Part shown: positions 1 through 8,088 of the stretch, piece by piece | How the letters are laid out: each line of letters opens with the position of its first letter | How positions within the stretch are numbered: the first letter of the stretch is position 1 | Assembly: GCF_001865065.1 (NCBI RefSeq) | Contig: NZ_MJGN01000016.1 | Location: forward strand, 114,429-178,428 | Source: Curtobacterium sp. MCBA15_008 | GTDB taxonomy: Bacteria > Actinomycetota > Actinomycetes > Actinomycetales > Microbacteriaceae | DNA length: 64,000 bases | Reading direction: 5' to 3' | Translations under genes and position numbers: made by a program | The notes under the pieces: model-generated | The model's database searches: none | The model's input: only the letters and a program-made list of their open reading frames with translations | Told to the model about the DNA's origin: nothing

Positions 1-30
1 GCCGAGGTGCCGGGGCGCTCAGGATGGGGC

Positions 31-77
31 CGAGGTCGCACGAACTGCCGCCTGCGCGGCGGACGAGCGGCAGTTCG
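31..77. repeat. palindromic repeat, left flank of the nuclease gene
   Basis: CGAGGTCGCACGAACTGCCG at 31-50 carries an inverted copy of its right half at 68-77 (CGGCAGTTCG). Four related copies lie on the far side of the next gene at 1104-1226. This is a dispersed, partly palindromic motif; its function is unknown. Confidence 0.6.
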
Positions 78-128
78 AGCGACCCCCGCGATCGGTGCGC
101 GGCATGTTGTGCGACCAGCGCAGAACGC

Positions 129-151
129 ACAGGAGGCGCGGCTCCTCCTGT
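129..151. terminator. hairpin upstream of the nuclease gene
   Basis: Arms ACAGGAGG (129-136) and CCTCCTGT (144-151) form an 8-bp stem with a 7-nt loop. There is no U-tract. It may end transcription entering from the left or simply be part of the repeat-rich flank. Confidence 0.3.
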
Positions 152-210
152 TCTCCACAGTTCGGCTCCTCGTCGGGTCACGTCCGGCACCTCGCCGCCA
201 CACTCTGGCC

Positions 211-1098
211 ATGCCTGCTCCTCGTGCTCTCCCCGCCGGAGTCGATGCGCCCGCGTTCCGCGTATGCGACGCCCTCGCCATCGGCATCGATCCGGGCAGA
301 CTGCGTCGGCGCGATCTTGTCCGGCCGATCCACGGCGTCCGCACGGCGGATCCGTCGCTGCCGATGGTCGCTGCCGTGGCCCTGGTGATTCGTCCTGACC
401 AGTACTGCAGCCACACGACCGCTGCTGGCCTGTGGGGCGCCCCGCTCCCTCGGGAACACGAGGGAGCCGTCCACGTGACGACGGTCGGGTCCGGAGCGCT
501 CATGCGCCGACCGACCGTCGTGGGGCACCGGCGGCGGGCCAGGGCGGACTTCGTGGAGCGACACGGTGTCCCGGTGAGCACCCCCGCACGGGCTTGGCGG
601 GAGTGTGCCTCGCTGCTCACGGTGGCCGAGCTCGTCGCCGTCGGCGATCATCTCGTCGGTGTCGGCGGCCTGACGTCGATCGATGCGCTGGCGGCCACGA
701 TCGCACCGGGGGAACGGTTCGTCGGTGTCGCTCGGGCGGCGATCGAACGGATCCGCGTCGGGGCCGAATCGGCGATGGAGACGTGGTTGCGTCTCGCGGT
801 CGTGGATGCGGGTTTCCCCGAGCCGGAGCTGCAGGTCGAGGTGGTGGATGATGCCGGGCGGTTCCTCGCCCGGGTCGACATGGCATGGCCAGCTGCCCGC
901 ATCGCGCTGGAGTACGACGGTGATCACCACCGAGACCGCGGCACGTTCGAGCACGGCCAGCGGCGGGACAACGCGATGACGGTCGCCGGATGGCTGGTGT
1001 TGCACGCCAACAAGATGGATGCGCGGAGGCCGGCGGTGCTGTTCGAGCGACTTCGCCAGGCATTCACGGCGCGCGCGTCGGGCATCGGCGGCGCCTGA
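211..1098 (+). CDS. Vsr/DUF559-like endonuclease-domain protein
   Basis: A 295-residue protein. The C-terminal third contains RVDMAWP, then IALEYDGDHHR and RRDNAMTVAGW, the pattern of the small PD-(D/E)XK-like fold called DUF559 or Vsr-like, common in actinobacterial proteins of this size. The N-terminal part is Arg/Ala-rich and has no motif I recognise; in related proteins it resembles the AbiEi antitoxin-type module, but I cannot confirm that here. ATG at 211 is chosen because the open frame upstream (from 7) runs through the palindromic repeat and a hairpin. The gene stands alone and is flanked on both sides by copies of the same repeat motif. The substrate is unknown, and nuclease activity is inferred from the fold only. 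Confidence 0.7.
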   Translation: MPAPRALPAGVDAPAFRVCDALAIGIDPGRLRRRDLVRPIHGVRTADPSLPMVAAVALVIRPDQYCSHTTAAGLWGAPLPREHEGAVHVTTVGSGALMRRPTVVGHRRRARADFVERHGVPVSTPARAWRECASLLTVAELVAVGDHLVGVGGLTSIDALAATIAPGERFVGVARAAIERIRVGAESAMETWLRLAVVDAGFPEPELQVEVVDDAGRFLARVDMAWPAARIALEYDGDHHRDRGTFEHGQRRDNAMTVAGWLVLHANKMDARRPAVLFERLRQAFTARASGIGGA

Positions 1099-1103
1099 GC
1101 CGG

Positions 1104-1226
1104 CCGAGATCGCACGACTTGCCGCGGCCGTGCCGCCGAGGTCTCACGAAGTGCCTCCGCGGGGTGCGGCGAGCGGCAGGTCGTGCGACCTCGACGATCG
1201 ACGGGCGGCACGAAGTGCGATCTCGG
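1104..1226. repeat. cluster of four copies of the 20-bp palindromic motif
   Basis: Copies: CCGAGATCGCACGACTTGCC from 1104 (+), CGAGGTCTCACGAAGTGCC from 1138 (+), CGGCAGGTCGTGCGACCTCG from 1174 (-) and GGCACGAAGTGCGATCTCGG from 1207 (-). The pairs face each other, so the whole block can fold into nested stems. It lies between the nuclease gene (+) and the histidine kinase gene (-), where a bidirectional terminator would sit. The motif matches that at 31-77. Confidence 0.65.
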
Positions 1227-1267
1227 CGGAAGTCGGGCCGGCGCGCGACGGCGGGCTGGCGCGCGCG

Positions 1268-3001
1268 TCAGGCGGCGGGGGGTGCGGGCGGGGCGGGGGT
1301 GTAGTCGCGGGGGAGGAGAGGGAGCCACACGCGGAAGGTGGCGCCGCCGCCCTCGGTGTCGAAGACCTCGACGGAGCCGTTGTGCGCCGCCACGATGCCG
1401 GACACGATGGCGAGGCCGAGGCCCGAGCCGCCGGTGTCCCGCGCGCGCGAGGTGTCCGCGCGCCAGAATCGCTGGAAGATCTTGTCGCGGAGCTGCGGCG
1501 GGATGCCCTCGCCGTGGTCGATCACGTCGAGGTGCGCCATGCCACGCTCGTCGTCCACGCCGATGCCGATCTCGATCGGGTCGTCGTGCTCGGTGAACCG
1601 CATCGCGTTGCCCATGAGGTTCGTGACGATCTGCCGGATCTTGTTCTCCTCCGCCAGGACGATCGGCGGACGCTGCGGCAGCACGACGGTGGGGAGCGGC
1701 GTGGTCTCGTCGGTCGGGGCGAGGGCGTCGACGCTCATCGCGCGGGTCCGGCGGGCACGCAGTCGCGCGATGGTCTGCCGCGAGAACGCGATCGGGCCGG
1801 TGGTGTTCGCCGAGGTGGGCGACGCCGGCGGGACCTCGCCGGTCTCGGAGAAGGGTGACGTCGATGCTGCCGAACCGAACGCGGACGTCGGGGGCCGGAC
1901 TGCCTGGGCAACGCTCTCGCCGGTCACCGAGTCCTCGACGAGCACCTGGATCTCTCTGTCCGGGTTGGACGCCATCGTGTCGAGCGCGGAGTCGCGGGCG
2001 ATGGCGACGAGGTCGACCGGACCGAGTTCGAGCGGCTTCGACTCGTCGATGCGGGCGAGCTGGAGGAGGTCCTGCACGAGGAGGCCCATGCGCTGGGCTT
2101 CCTTCTCGATGCGCTCCATCGCCTGGGCGACGTCCTCTTCCTTGCGGAGGGCACCCATGCGGTACAGCTCGGCGTACCCGCGGAGGGACACCAGCGGCGT
2201 CCGGAGCTCGTGCGAGGCGTCGCCGACGAACCGGCGCATCTGGTCGATGGTGCGCTGCCGGTCCTCGAATGCGGAGTCGATCCGTTCGAGCATCGAGTTG
2301 AGGGAGCGGTTGAGGCGGCCGACCTCGGTGTTCGGGGTGTCGGCTTCGAGGCGCTGGTTGAAGTCGCCGGCGGCGAAGCGCGCAGCGGTGTCCTCGACGT
2401 CGCGCAGGGGGTCGAACGTGGCGGTGACGAGGAGCCGGGTGAGCATCGCCCCGAGCAGGATCACCGAGATGCCGAAGCCCAGGAAGATGACCGTGAAGCG
2501 CGCGATCGTCTGGTCGGTGTCGGCGCTCGAGACGGCGACGAGCACGTACCCGGTCTCGGTGCTGCCACTCGTCTGGTCTTGCAGCGACGCCGGGATGACC
2601 TGCGCGCGCCACTCGTGGTTGTGCTGGCTGTCGTACAGCGAGAACCGCACGCCGCTCTGCGCCGCGGCGGAGAAGTCGAGCTGGCGGATGTCCGGTCGGC
2701 TGGACGCCTTCGTCTGGCAGATCCGGTCGCTGTCGGAGTTGTACGCGGCGACGTAGGCGCTCTGCGAGAGCACGACGGAGAGCTTGCAGTACTGCTCGCC
2801 GTCGCTGATGTTCTGGCCCTCGAGCTGCTCGGTCGTGTTCTTCACGCTGTTGTCGAGCTGCGACATCAGGTAGGTGGACAGCACCGTCATGGTGCCGAGT
2901 CCGGCGACGAGCAGGCCGAGCGCGACCAGCAGGACCGTGATCCCGGTGATCTTGGTGCGCAGGGAGATCCCGTCCCACCAGCGGCTCATTCGCGTGTGCA
3001 T
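1268..3001 (-). CDS. sensor histidine kinase (PhoR-like), partner of the response regulator at 3063-3758
   Basis: A 577-residue membrane kinase. TM1 is about residues 18-45, an extracytoplasmic sensor region about 46-165, and TM2 about 168-190, followed by a HAMP linker and the HisKA motif DASHELRTPL with phosphoacceptor His264. The ATPase domain has N-box residues (NLMGNAMRF, about 461-469), DHGEGIPP, FQRFWRAD and GGSGLGLAIV. Odd feature: about 85 Ser/Thr/Pro-rich residues (roughly 360-446) interrupt the start of the ATP-binding domain before the N box, where relatives have a short loop. The start may instead be the Met at residue 5. It lies 61 bp after its response regulator, with a hairpin between them. 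The signal sensed is unknown. Confidence 0.88.
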   Translation of the reverse strand: MHTRMSRWWDGISLRTKITGITVLLVALGLLVAGLGTMTVLSTYLMSQLDNSVKNTTEQLEGQNISDGEQYCKLSVVLSQSAYVAAYNSDSDRICQTKASSRPDIRQLDFSAAAQSGVRFSLYDSQHNHEWRAQVIPASLQDQTSGSTETGYVLVAVSSADTDQTIARFTVIFLGFGISVILLGAMLTRLLVTATFDPLRDVEDTAARFAAGDFNQRLEADTPNTEVGRLNRSLNSMLERIDSAFEDRQRTIDQMRRFVGDASHELRTPLVSLRGYAELYRMGALRKEEDVAQAMERIEKEAQRMGLLVQDLLQLARIDESKPLELGPVDLVAIARDSALDTMASNPDREIQVLVEDSVTGESVAQAVRPPTSAFGSAASTSPFSETGEVPPASPTSANTTGPIAFSRQTIARLRARRTRAMSVDALAPTDETTPLPTVVLPQRPPIVLAEENKIRQIVTNLMGNAMRFTEHDDPIEIGIGVDDERGMAHLDVIDHGEGIPPQLRDKIFQRFWRADTSRARDTGGSGLGLAIVSGIVAAHNGSVEVFDTEGGGATFRVWLPLLPRDYTPAPPAPPAA

Positions 3002-3020
3002 GCTGCCCCAACGATAGACA

Positions 3021-3049
3021 GCGGCCGCCCGGTGAAACCGGACGGCCGC
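3021..3049 (-). terminator. intercistronic hairpin between response regulator and kinase
   Basis: GCGGCCG + CCGG, a TGAAA loop, then CCGG + CGGCCGC: an 11-bp stem with one symmetrical C/A interruption. There is no U-tract. It sits in the 61-bp gap of an otherwise operon-like pair, so it may lower kinase expression or stabilise the upstream message. Confidence 0.55.
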
Positions 3050-3062
3050 CGTGAAGACGTGA

Positions 3063-3758
3063 CTAGGAGGCCTTCGACGCCTTGAGCATGTAGCCGAAGC
3101 CGCGCTTGGTCTGGATGATCGGCTCGGCCGAGTACTGGTCGAGCTTGCGCCGCAGGTACGAGATGTAGGACTCGACGATGCCGGCGTCGCCGTTGAAGTC
3201 GTACTCCCACACGTGGTCGAGGATCTGCGCCTTCGACAGCACGCGGTTCGGGTTGAGCATGAGGTAGCGGAGCAGCTTGAACTCGGTCGGGGAGAGCTCG
3301 ATCTGCGCGTCGCCGATGGTGACCTCGTGCGTGTCCTGGTCCATCGTCAGTTCGCCGGCGCGGATGATCGCGTCCTCTTCGTCGTTCATGGTGCGACGGA
3401 GGATGGCCTTGATGCGGGCGACGATCTCGTCGAGCGAGAACGGCTTCGTGACGTAGTCGTCGCCGCCGACGGTGAGGCCGGTGATCTTGTCCTCGGTGTC
3501 GTCCTTCGCGGTGAGGAACAGGATCGGCGAGGTGTAGCCCGAGGAGCGGAGGCGCTTGGTGACGCCGAAGCCGTTCATGTCGGGGAGCATCACGTCGAGG
3601 ATGATGAGGTCCGGCTCTTCTTCCAGCACGGCGGAGATCGCCTGTGCACCGTTGCCCACCGCACGCACGGCGAAGCCGGCGAAGCGCAACGAGGTCGTCA
3701 GGAGGTCGCGGATGTTCGGCTCGTCGTCGACGATCAGGATCTTGGGGCCATCGCTCAT
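3063..3758 (-). CDS. OmpR/PhoP-family response regulator
   Basis: A 231-residue DNA-binding regulator. The receiver domain has acidic residues D11/D12, phosphoacceptor D55 (in LIILDVMLPD), T83 and K105 (YVTKPF). The winged-helix effector follows, with SPTEFKLLRYLMLNPNRVLS, VWEYDF, VESYISYLRRKLD and GFGYML. By eye the sequence follows Mycobacterium PhoP closely, including the GGDDYVTKPFSL stretch, but I do not assign the name without a tree. It lies 51 bp downstream of the XPB helicase gene on the same strand. The start is the ATG at 3758; a TAGGA just upstream could serve as a -10 or weak ribosome-binding element. Confidence 0.9.
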   Translation of the reverse strand: MSDGPKILIVDDEPNIRDLLTTSLRFAGFAVRAVGNGAQAISAVLEEEPDLIILDVMLPDMNGFGVTKRLRSSGYTSPILFLTAKDDTEDKITGLTVGGDDYVTKPFSLDEIVARIKAILRRTMNDEEDAIIRAGELTMDQDTHEVTIGDAQIELSPTEFKLLRYLMLNPNRVLSKAQILDHVWEYDFNGDAGIVESYISYLRRKLDQYSAEPIIQTKRGFGYMLKASKAS

Positions 3759-3809
3759 GGTCCTATCTTCTGACCGTTCCCTCGGGGTTTCCTGGGAGCG
3801 ATGCGTACG

Positions 3810-5507
3810 TCAGCCCACGGGCGTCTGGATCTGGTCCGCGTCGAGGATCGTGTACGAGTAGCCCTGCTTGGCGAGGAACCGCTGCCGGTTCTGCGCGAAG
3901 TCCTGGTCGACCGTGTCCCGCGTGACGAGGGTGTAGAACGACGCCGGCAGGCCGTCCTTGTTCGGGCGGAGGAGTCGCCCGAGACGCTGCGCCTCTTCCT
4001 GGCGGGAGCCGAACGACCCCGACACCTGGATCGCCACGGTCGCGTCGGGCAGGTCGACCGAGAAGTTCGCGACCTTCGAGACGACGAGCACGTCGATCGT
4101 GCCCTCGCGGAAGGCCTGGTAGAGACGCTCGCGCTCGTCGACCGGGGTCGCGCCGGTGATCTCCGCCGCGTCGAGCGACTCGGCCAGCGCGTCGAGCTGG
4201 TCGATGTACTGCCCGATGACGAGGATCTGCTCACCGCGGTGCTTCTCGATGAGCTCGCGGACGACCGGGGTCTTCGCCGGGGACGTCGCGGCGAGCCGGT
4301 AGCGCTCGTCGTCGCTCGACGCCGCGTACTCGAGGCGGTCCTGGTGCGGCAGGTCGATGCGGACCTCGAAGCACTCGGCGGGGGAGATGTAGCCCTGCGC
4401 CTCGATCTCCTTCCAGGGGGCGTCGTACCGCTTCGGGCCGATGAGCGAGAACACGTCGCCCTCGCGACCGTCCTCGCGCACGAGGGTCGCGGTCAGGCCG
4501 AGACGCCGACGGGCCTGCAGGTCGGCGGTGAGCTTGAACACCGGCGCGGGGAGCAGGTGGACCTCGTCGTACACGATGAGGCCCCAGTCGAGGGCGTCGA
4601 GCAGCGACAGGTGGGTGTACTCGCCCTTCCGGCGTGCCGTCAGGATCTGGTAGGTCGCGATCGTGACCGGACGGATCTCCTTCACGCTGCCGGAGTACTC
4701 GCCGATGTCGTCCTCGGTGAGGGTCGTCCGGCGCAGCAGCTCGGACCGCCACTGCCGTGCGGACACGGTGTTCGTGACGAGGATGAGCGTCGTCGCCTTG
4801 ACCGTGGCCATCGCGCCGGCGCCGACGAGCGTCTTGCCGGCCCCGCAGGGCAGCACGACGACCCCGGACCCCTGCGCGAAGAAGGTGTCGACGGCCTGCT
4901 CCTGGTACGGACGGAGGTGCCACTCCGACGTGTCCAGGTCGATCGGGTGCGGCTGCCCGGGCGTGTATCCGGCGAGGTCCTCTGCCGGCCAGCCGAGCTT
5001 CACGAGTTCCTGCTTGATCTGCCCGCGGGCCCAGGGCAGCAGCTCCACTTCTTCCGGGGACCGCATGTTGCCGAGCAGCGGCTTGATGCGCTTCGACCGG
5101 ATGACCTCGGCCAGCACCGACGGCTCCGTCGCGGTCAGGAGCAGCACCGGCTGGAGCTCGAGTTCTTCGGACGGCGAGTTCGCGATCGCCGGCGCGTCCG
5201 GGCGTTCCTCGCGCCGGATGACGAGCCGGCCGTACCGCGCCACGGTGTCGCGGATGTCCACGGTGACGCTCTGCGGGACGGGGAACTTCGCGAAGTGCTC
5301 GAGCGTGTGGATCATGCTCTCGGCGTCGTGTCCGGCCGCGCGCGCGTTCCAGAGACCGAGGCGCGTGATCCGGTACGTGTGCACGTGTTCCGGGGCGCGT
5401 TCGAGCTCCGCGAACACGGCGAGGTCGTGCCGCGCGTCCTCGGCGTCAGGGTGTGCCACTTCGAGCAGCACGGTGCGGTCGCTCTGCACGATCAGCGGTC
5501 CGTTCAT
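3810..5507 (-). CDS. XPB/Ssl2-type DNA repair helicase
   Basis: A 565-residue superfamily 2 helicase. Walker A is CGAGKT (221-226), the Walker B box is DEVH (314-317), motif III is LTATLVREDG (which also holds the RED residues typical of XPB), and motif VI is QRLGRLLRP. The N-terminal 190 residues are the damage-recognition-like region of bacterial XPB proteins. The role is inferred to be DNA unwinding in repair or transcription-coupled processes; bacterial XPBs are biochemically 3'-5' helicases. It is downstream of the helicase-associated-domain gene on the same strand, and this pairing is common in actinobacteria. A TAGGCT at 5516-5521 lies 8 nt before the ATG, suggesting its own leaderless promoter. 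Confidence 0.9.
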   Translation of the reverse strand: MNGPLIVQSDRTVLLEVAHPDAEDARHDLAVFAELERAPEHVHTYRITRLGLWNARAAGHDAESMIHTLEHFAKFPVPQSVTVDIRDTVARYGRLVIRREERPDAPAIANSPSEELELQPVLLLTATEPSVLAEVIRSKRIKPLLGNMRSPEEVELLPWARGQIKQELVKLGWPAEDLAGYTPGQPHPIDLDTSEWHLRPYQEQAVDTFFAQGSGVVVLPCGAGKTLVGAGAMATVKATTLILVTNTVSARQWRSELLRRTTLTEDDIGEYSGSVKEIRPVTIATYQILTARRKGEYTHLSLLDALDWGLIVYDEVHLLPAPVFKLTADLQARRRLGLTATLVREDGREGDVFSLIGPKRYDAPWKEIEAQGYISPAECFEVRIDLPHQDRLEYAASSDDERYRLAATSPAKTPVVRELIEKHRGEQILVIGQYIDQLDALAESLDAAEITGATPVDERERLYQAFREGTIDVLVVSKVANFSVDLPDATVAIQVSGSFGSRQEEAQRLGRLLRPNKDGLPASFYTLVTRDTVDQDFAQNRQRFLAKQGYSYTILDADQIQTPVG

Positions 5508-5515
5508 GACGGATG

Positions 5516-5521
5516 AGCCTA
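5516..5521 (-). promoter_or_regulatory. -10 box TAGGCT of the XPB helicase gene
   Basis: The hexamer ends 8 nt before the ATG at 5507, the spacing expected when transcription starts at or next to the start codon. No convincing -35 is seen. Confidence 0.4.
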
Positions 5522-5565
5522 TGCCGCGCGGCTGCGAACCGGCGCGGACCGACCGTCCTGTGGAA

Positions 5566-7326
5566 TCAGGCGTCGCTCTCCACAGCCACGACGAGGGAGA
5601 GCGGCAGGGTCCGTTCGACGTCGACAGCCGTGTCGCGCCCGCGGACGCGCCCGGCCGCGACGGACGTCGGGACGATCGAGAACGGCCGTTCCGTGCCGTC
5701 CGGCATCCGCACGGTCAGCCGGATCGGGGTGCGCCCGCGGACGGCGAGGTCGATCTGCCGCCCGAGCCACTCCTGCTCCGGTTCGGCGTCGCCGCGTTCG
5801 GTGGTCACCCGCAGCCGCTCCACGAGCGCGTGCGCCGCCTGCTCCGGGTTGCGTCCGCCCGCGCGTCGGCGGCCTGGAGGCACGGATCCCGTCGCGGGGC
5901 GGGCTGCGGCCGTCAGGACGGCCGGGTATCGCTGGTCCTCCAGCGCCGTGTGGACGACGTGCGGCGGGTAGCGGGTCAGGAGCGTCGTCAGCTCGCTGCG
6001 CTCCCACGCCAGCTGCCGGAGCTCGGCGTCGACCCCGATGAGGTCGAGCTGGTCGGCGGTGCCGTGCACCCGGGTGCCGAGGCCGTCCGCGCCGACGTCG
6101 ACGACGATGCTGCCGTCGCGCGACGACACCTGGTCGACCAGGTAGGCGAGGGGCTGGGGCAGCCCGGTCGCCGAGAGGCGTTCGAGCAGCGCGACGACCT
6201 CGTCACGGGTGAGTCCGGCCCGGAAGGCCCGGCGGAGCGAGTCCTCCGAGATGCGGTACCGGGCGGCGAGCCCGGGCGCCTCGAGGACGGCGACGCTCCG
6301 GAGCGCGTCGTCGTCGACCGGCGCGAGGGGACCGGGGGCGATCACCGTGAGGTCGTGCTGCAGGTACACGCCGTCCACCGTCGGCGGCAGGTCCTCGGCA
6401 GCCGGGGTGGCGTCGCCGTCGAGCAGGGCGCGACCGGTGCTCGTCACGAGCCCGTCGACCGCCAGACCGAGGGCGTCCGCCGAACCCGCGACGTCGAGCA
6501 GGACGGCGTCGAGCCACCGCGCCCCGGCGGGGAAGGCCCAGCGGCCCACGGCGACGAGGTCGCGGAGGTCGTCCCCCGCGACGGCGAGGACCTCTTGCAC
6601 GGCGGGGTCGAGCGCATCGCGCCACGCCGCGACGAGGGTCGACCAGCGGTCCGGCCAGCTCGCGACGAGCCAGGCGTCGCCGGCGGCCGTGGTCGTCCAC
6701 GTGCCGTCCGACGGGTTCGCGAAACCGATCCGCTCGAGGAGCCCGAGCCGGTGCGGCACCACCTGCGGGTCGGCGCCGGCGCGTTCGCCGAGCGCCTTCG
6801 CCAGGGGGGTCCCGATGCCGCCCTTCACGAGTTCGCGCACGGCACCCTCGGAAACGGCGCGCAGGAGCTCGGCGAGCACGGTCATCGTCGCGAAGGCGTG
6901 CTCCGCGCCGACCGTCCGGGCGGTCGCGGCGTCGACCGCCTGCGGGTCGGGGGCGGCGGGGCGGGGGTGCGCCGTGCCTCCAGGCAGACCCACGAGGTCC
7001 GGGTGGGCGGCCAGCCGGGCCGTGACCGCGTCGTCGACGCGGCCGTCGTCGTCGGCCAGGCCGAGCGTGACCGCCGGGGCCAGGGCGTCCACGTCGCCCG
7101 TGCCGTCGCGCAGGGCGAGGAGCGTGGCACGCGGCAGGTGCTCGATCGCGGCGTCCACCGCGTCGTCGGTGCGGAGTGCCTCGGCGAGGTCGAAGAAGTC
7201 CGAGATGCGCAGCGGGCCGGTCTCGCCGAACACCGCCGTCGGGAGTCGCCGGGCCAGGACGAGCCGCTCCAGGGCATCGTCGGGCATCGCCCGGAGTCGG
7301 GCGGCGAGGTCTGCGGTGGTCGTCAT
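5566..7326 (-). CDS. helicase-associated (XPB partner) domain protein
   Basis: A 586-residue Ala/Leu/Asp-rich soluble protein. It matches the actinobacterial family annotated as helicase C-terminal/XPB-associated protein: an N-terminal helical region starting TTTADLAARLRAMPDDALE, a central winged-helix-like part, and a C-terminal part with a WYL-like pattern (RTPIRLTVRMPDGTERPFSI). It has no ATPase motifs. It is encoded 58 bp before the XPB helicase on the same strand, so a joint role in repair is inferred from context. Within-family function is not established to my knowledge. The start is the ATG at 7326; no strong ribosome-binding site is visible. Confidence 0.75.
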   Translation of the reverse strand: MTTTADLAARLRAMPDDALERLVLARRLPTAVFGETGPLRISDFFDLAEALRTDDAVDAAIEHLPRATLLALRDGTGDVDALAPAVTLGLADDDGRVDDAVTARLAAHPDLVGLPGGTAHPRPAAPDPQAVDAATARTVGAEHAFATMTVLAELLRAVSEGAVRELVKGGIGTPLAKALGERAGADPQVVPHRLGLLERIGFANPSDGTWTTTAAGDAWLVASWPDRWSTLVAAWRDALDPAVQEVLAVAGDDLRDLVAVGRWAFPAGARWLDAVLLDVAGSADALGLAVDGLVTSTGRALLDGDATPAAEDLPPTVDGVYLQHDLTVIAPGPLAPVDDDALRSVAVLEAPGLAARYRISEDSLRRAFRAGLTRDEVVALLERLSATGLPQPLAYLVDQVSSRDGSIVVDVGADGLGTRVHGTADQLDLIGVDAELRQLAWERSELTTLLTRYPPHVVHTALEDQRYPAVLTAAARPATGSVPPGRRRAGGRNPEQAAHALVERLRVTTERGDAEPEQEWLGRQIDLAVRGRTPIRLTVRMPDGTERPFSIVPTSVAAGRVRGRDTAVDVERTLPLSLVVAVESDA

Positions 7327-7354
7327 CGTCCGCCGCGATCGTCCGGCGCGGGCC

Positions 7355-7654
7355 TCAGCGCGCCGTCCGGTTCGCTCGTGCCCTGCGCGTCCAGGTGATC
7401 GCGAGCAACGTGAAGACGAGCACCATGCCGATCGGGAAGCCGATGAGCGGGATCGCCATGATGACCGGCCACGGCATCGAGCCCTGGACGCTCGGGGCGG
7501 TCAACCACATCACGATCATGGCTGCCATGCAGAGGAACGCGGCGATGAAGATCCCGCCGACCATGAACGCGAGTGCGCGTTCGGTACGATTGAACGTCAC
7601 CGGGGAATCCGCGGAGTCCTGCGTGTTCCCGGTCGATCGGGTCGGCTTGGCCAT
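7355..7654 (-). CDS. small two-TM membrane protein
   Basis: A 99-residue protein. A polar N-terminus (MAKPTRSTG...) is followed by two hydrophobic helices, roughly residues 27-51 (LAFMVGGIFIAAFLCMAAMI) and 62-85 (VIMAIPLIGFPIGMVLVF), then a basic tail (WTRRARANRTAR), so both ends are probably cytoplasmic. The Met at 7654 is preferred over an upstream in-frame start because the upstream codons run into the promoter of the divergent cold-shock gene. It lies 28 bp before the helicase-associated gene and is probably co-transcribed with it. No function can be assigned. Confidence 0.7.
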   Translation of the reverse strand: MAKPTRSTGNTQDSADSPVTFNRTERALAFMVGGIFIAAFLCMAAMIVMWLTAPSVQGSMPWPVIMAIPLIGFPIGMVLVFTLLAITWTRRARANRTAR

Positions 7655-7710
7655 CGACCCAGGATATCCGACGCACCACGGCCGAACCACGACCACGAGG
7701 AGACCGACGA

Positions 7711-8088
7711 ATGCCCACCGGCAAGGTCAAGTTCTACGACGACCAGAAGGGGTTCGGGTTCATCACCGGCGACGACGGCGAACCCGTCTTCCTGCACGCG
7801 TCCTCGCTGCCCGACGGCGTCACGTCGGTGAAGGCCGGATCGCGCCTCGAGTACGGCGTGGTCCAGGGGAAGAAGGGGTCGCAGGCGCTGTCCGTGCGGC
7901 TCCTGGACCCGCAGCCGTCCCTCGCGAAGATGTCCCGCCGCTCGGCGGACGACATGGCCGTGATCGTCGAGGACCTCGTGAAGGAACTCGACCGCATCAG
8001 CGGGGACTTCCGGCACGGCCGGTACCCGAAGAACGGCACCCGTATCGCCGCGATCCTGCGGCACGTCGCTGACCAGTTGGACGCGTGA
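7711..8088 (+). CDS. cold-shock domain protein with C-terminal extension
   Basis: A 125-residue protein. Residues 1-65 are a cold-shock (OB-fold) domain with the RNP1 motif KGFGFI and RNP2-like VFLHAS, predicted to bind single-stranded nucleic acid. The remaining 60 residues (LAKMSRRSADDMAVIVEDLV...) are a helical tail absent from 67-residue CspA proteins but usual in this actinobacterial subgroup. GAGGAG at 7698-7703 is a good ribosome-binding site for the ATG. The stop overlaps the ATG of the DUF3027 gene (TGATG), so the two are translationally coupled. Confidence 0.92.
   Translation: MPTGKVKFYDDQKGFGFITGDDGEPVFLHASSLPDGVTSVKAGSRLEYGVVQGKKGSQALSVRLLDPQPSLAKMSRRSADDMAVIVEDLVKELDRISGDFRHGRYPKNGTRIAAILRHVADQLDA

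Noticed and set aside
924-3011. A 695-codon open frame on the minus strand over the histidine kinase region
   Set aside because: Arg/Pro/Ala-rich, no domain, and in a different frame from the complete kinase; a typical by-product of high GC.
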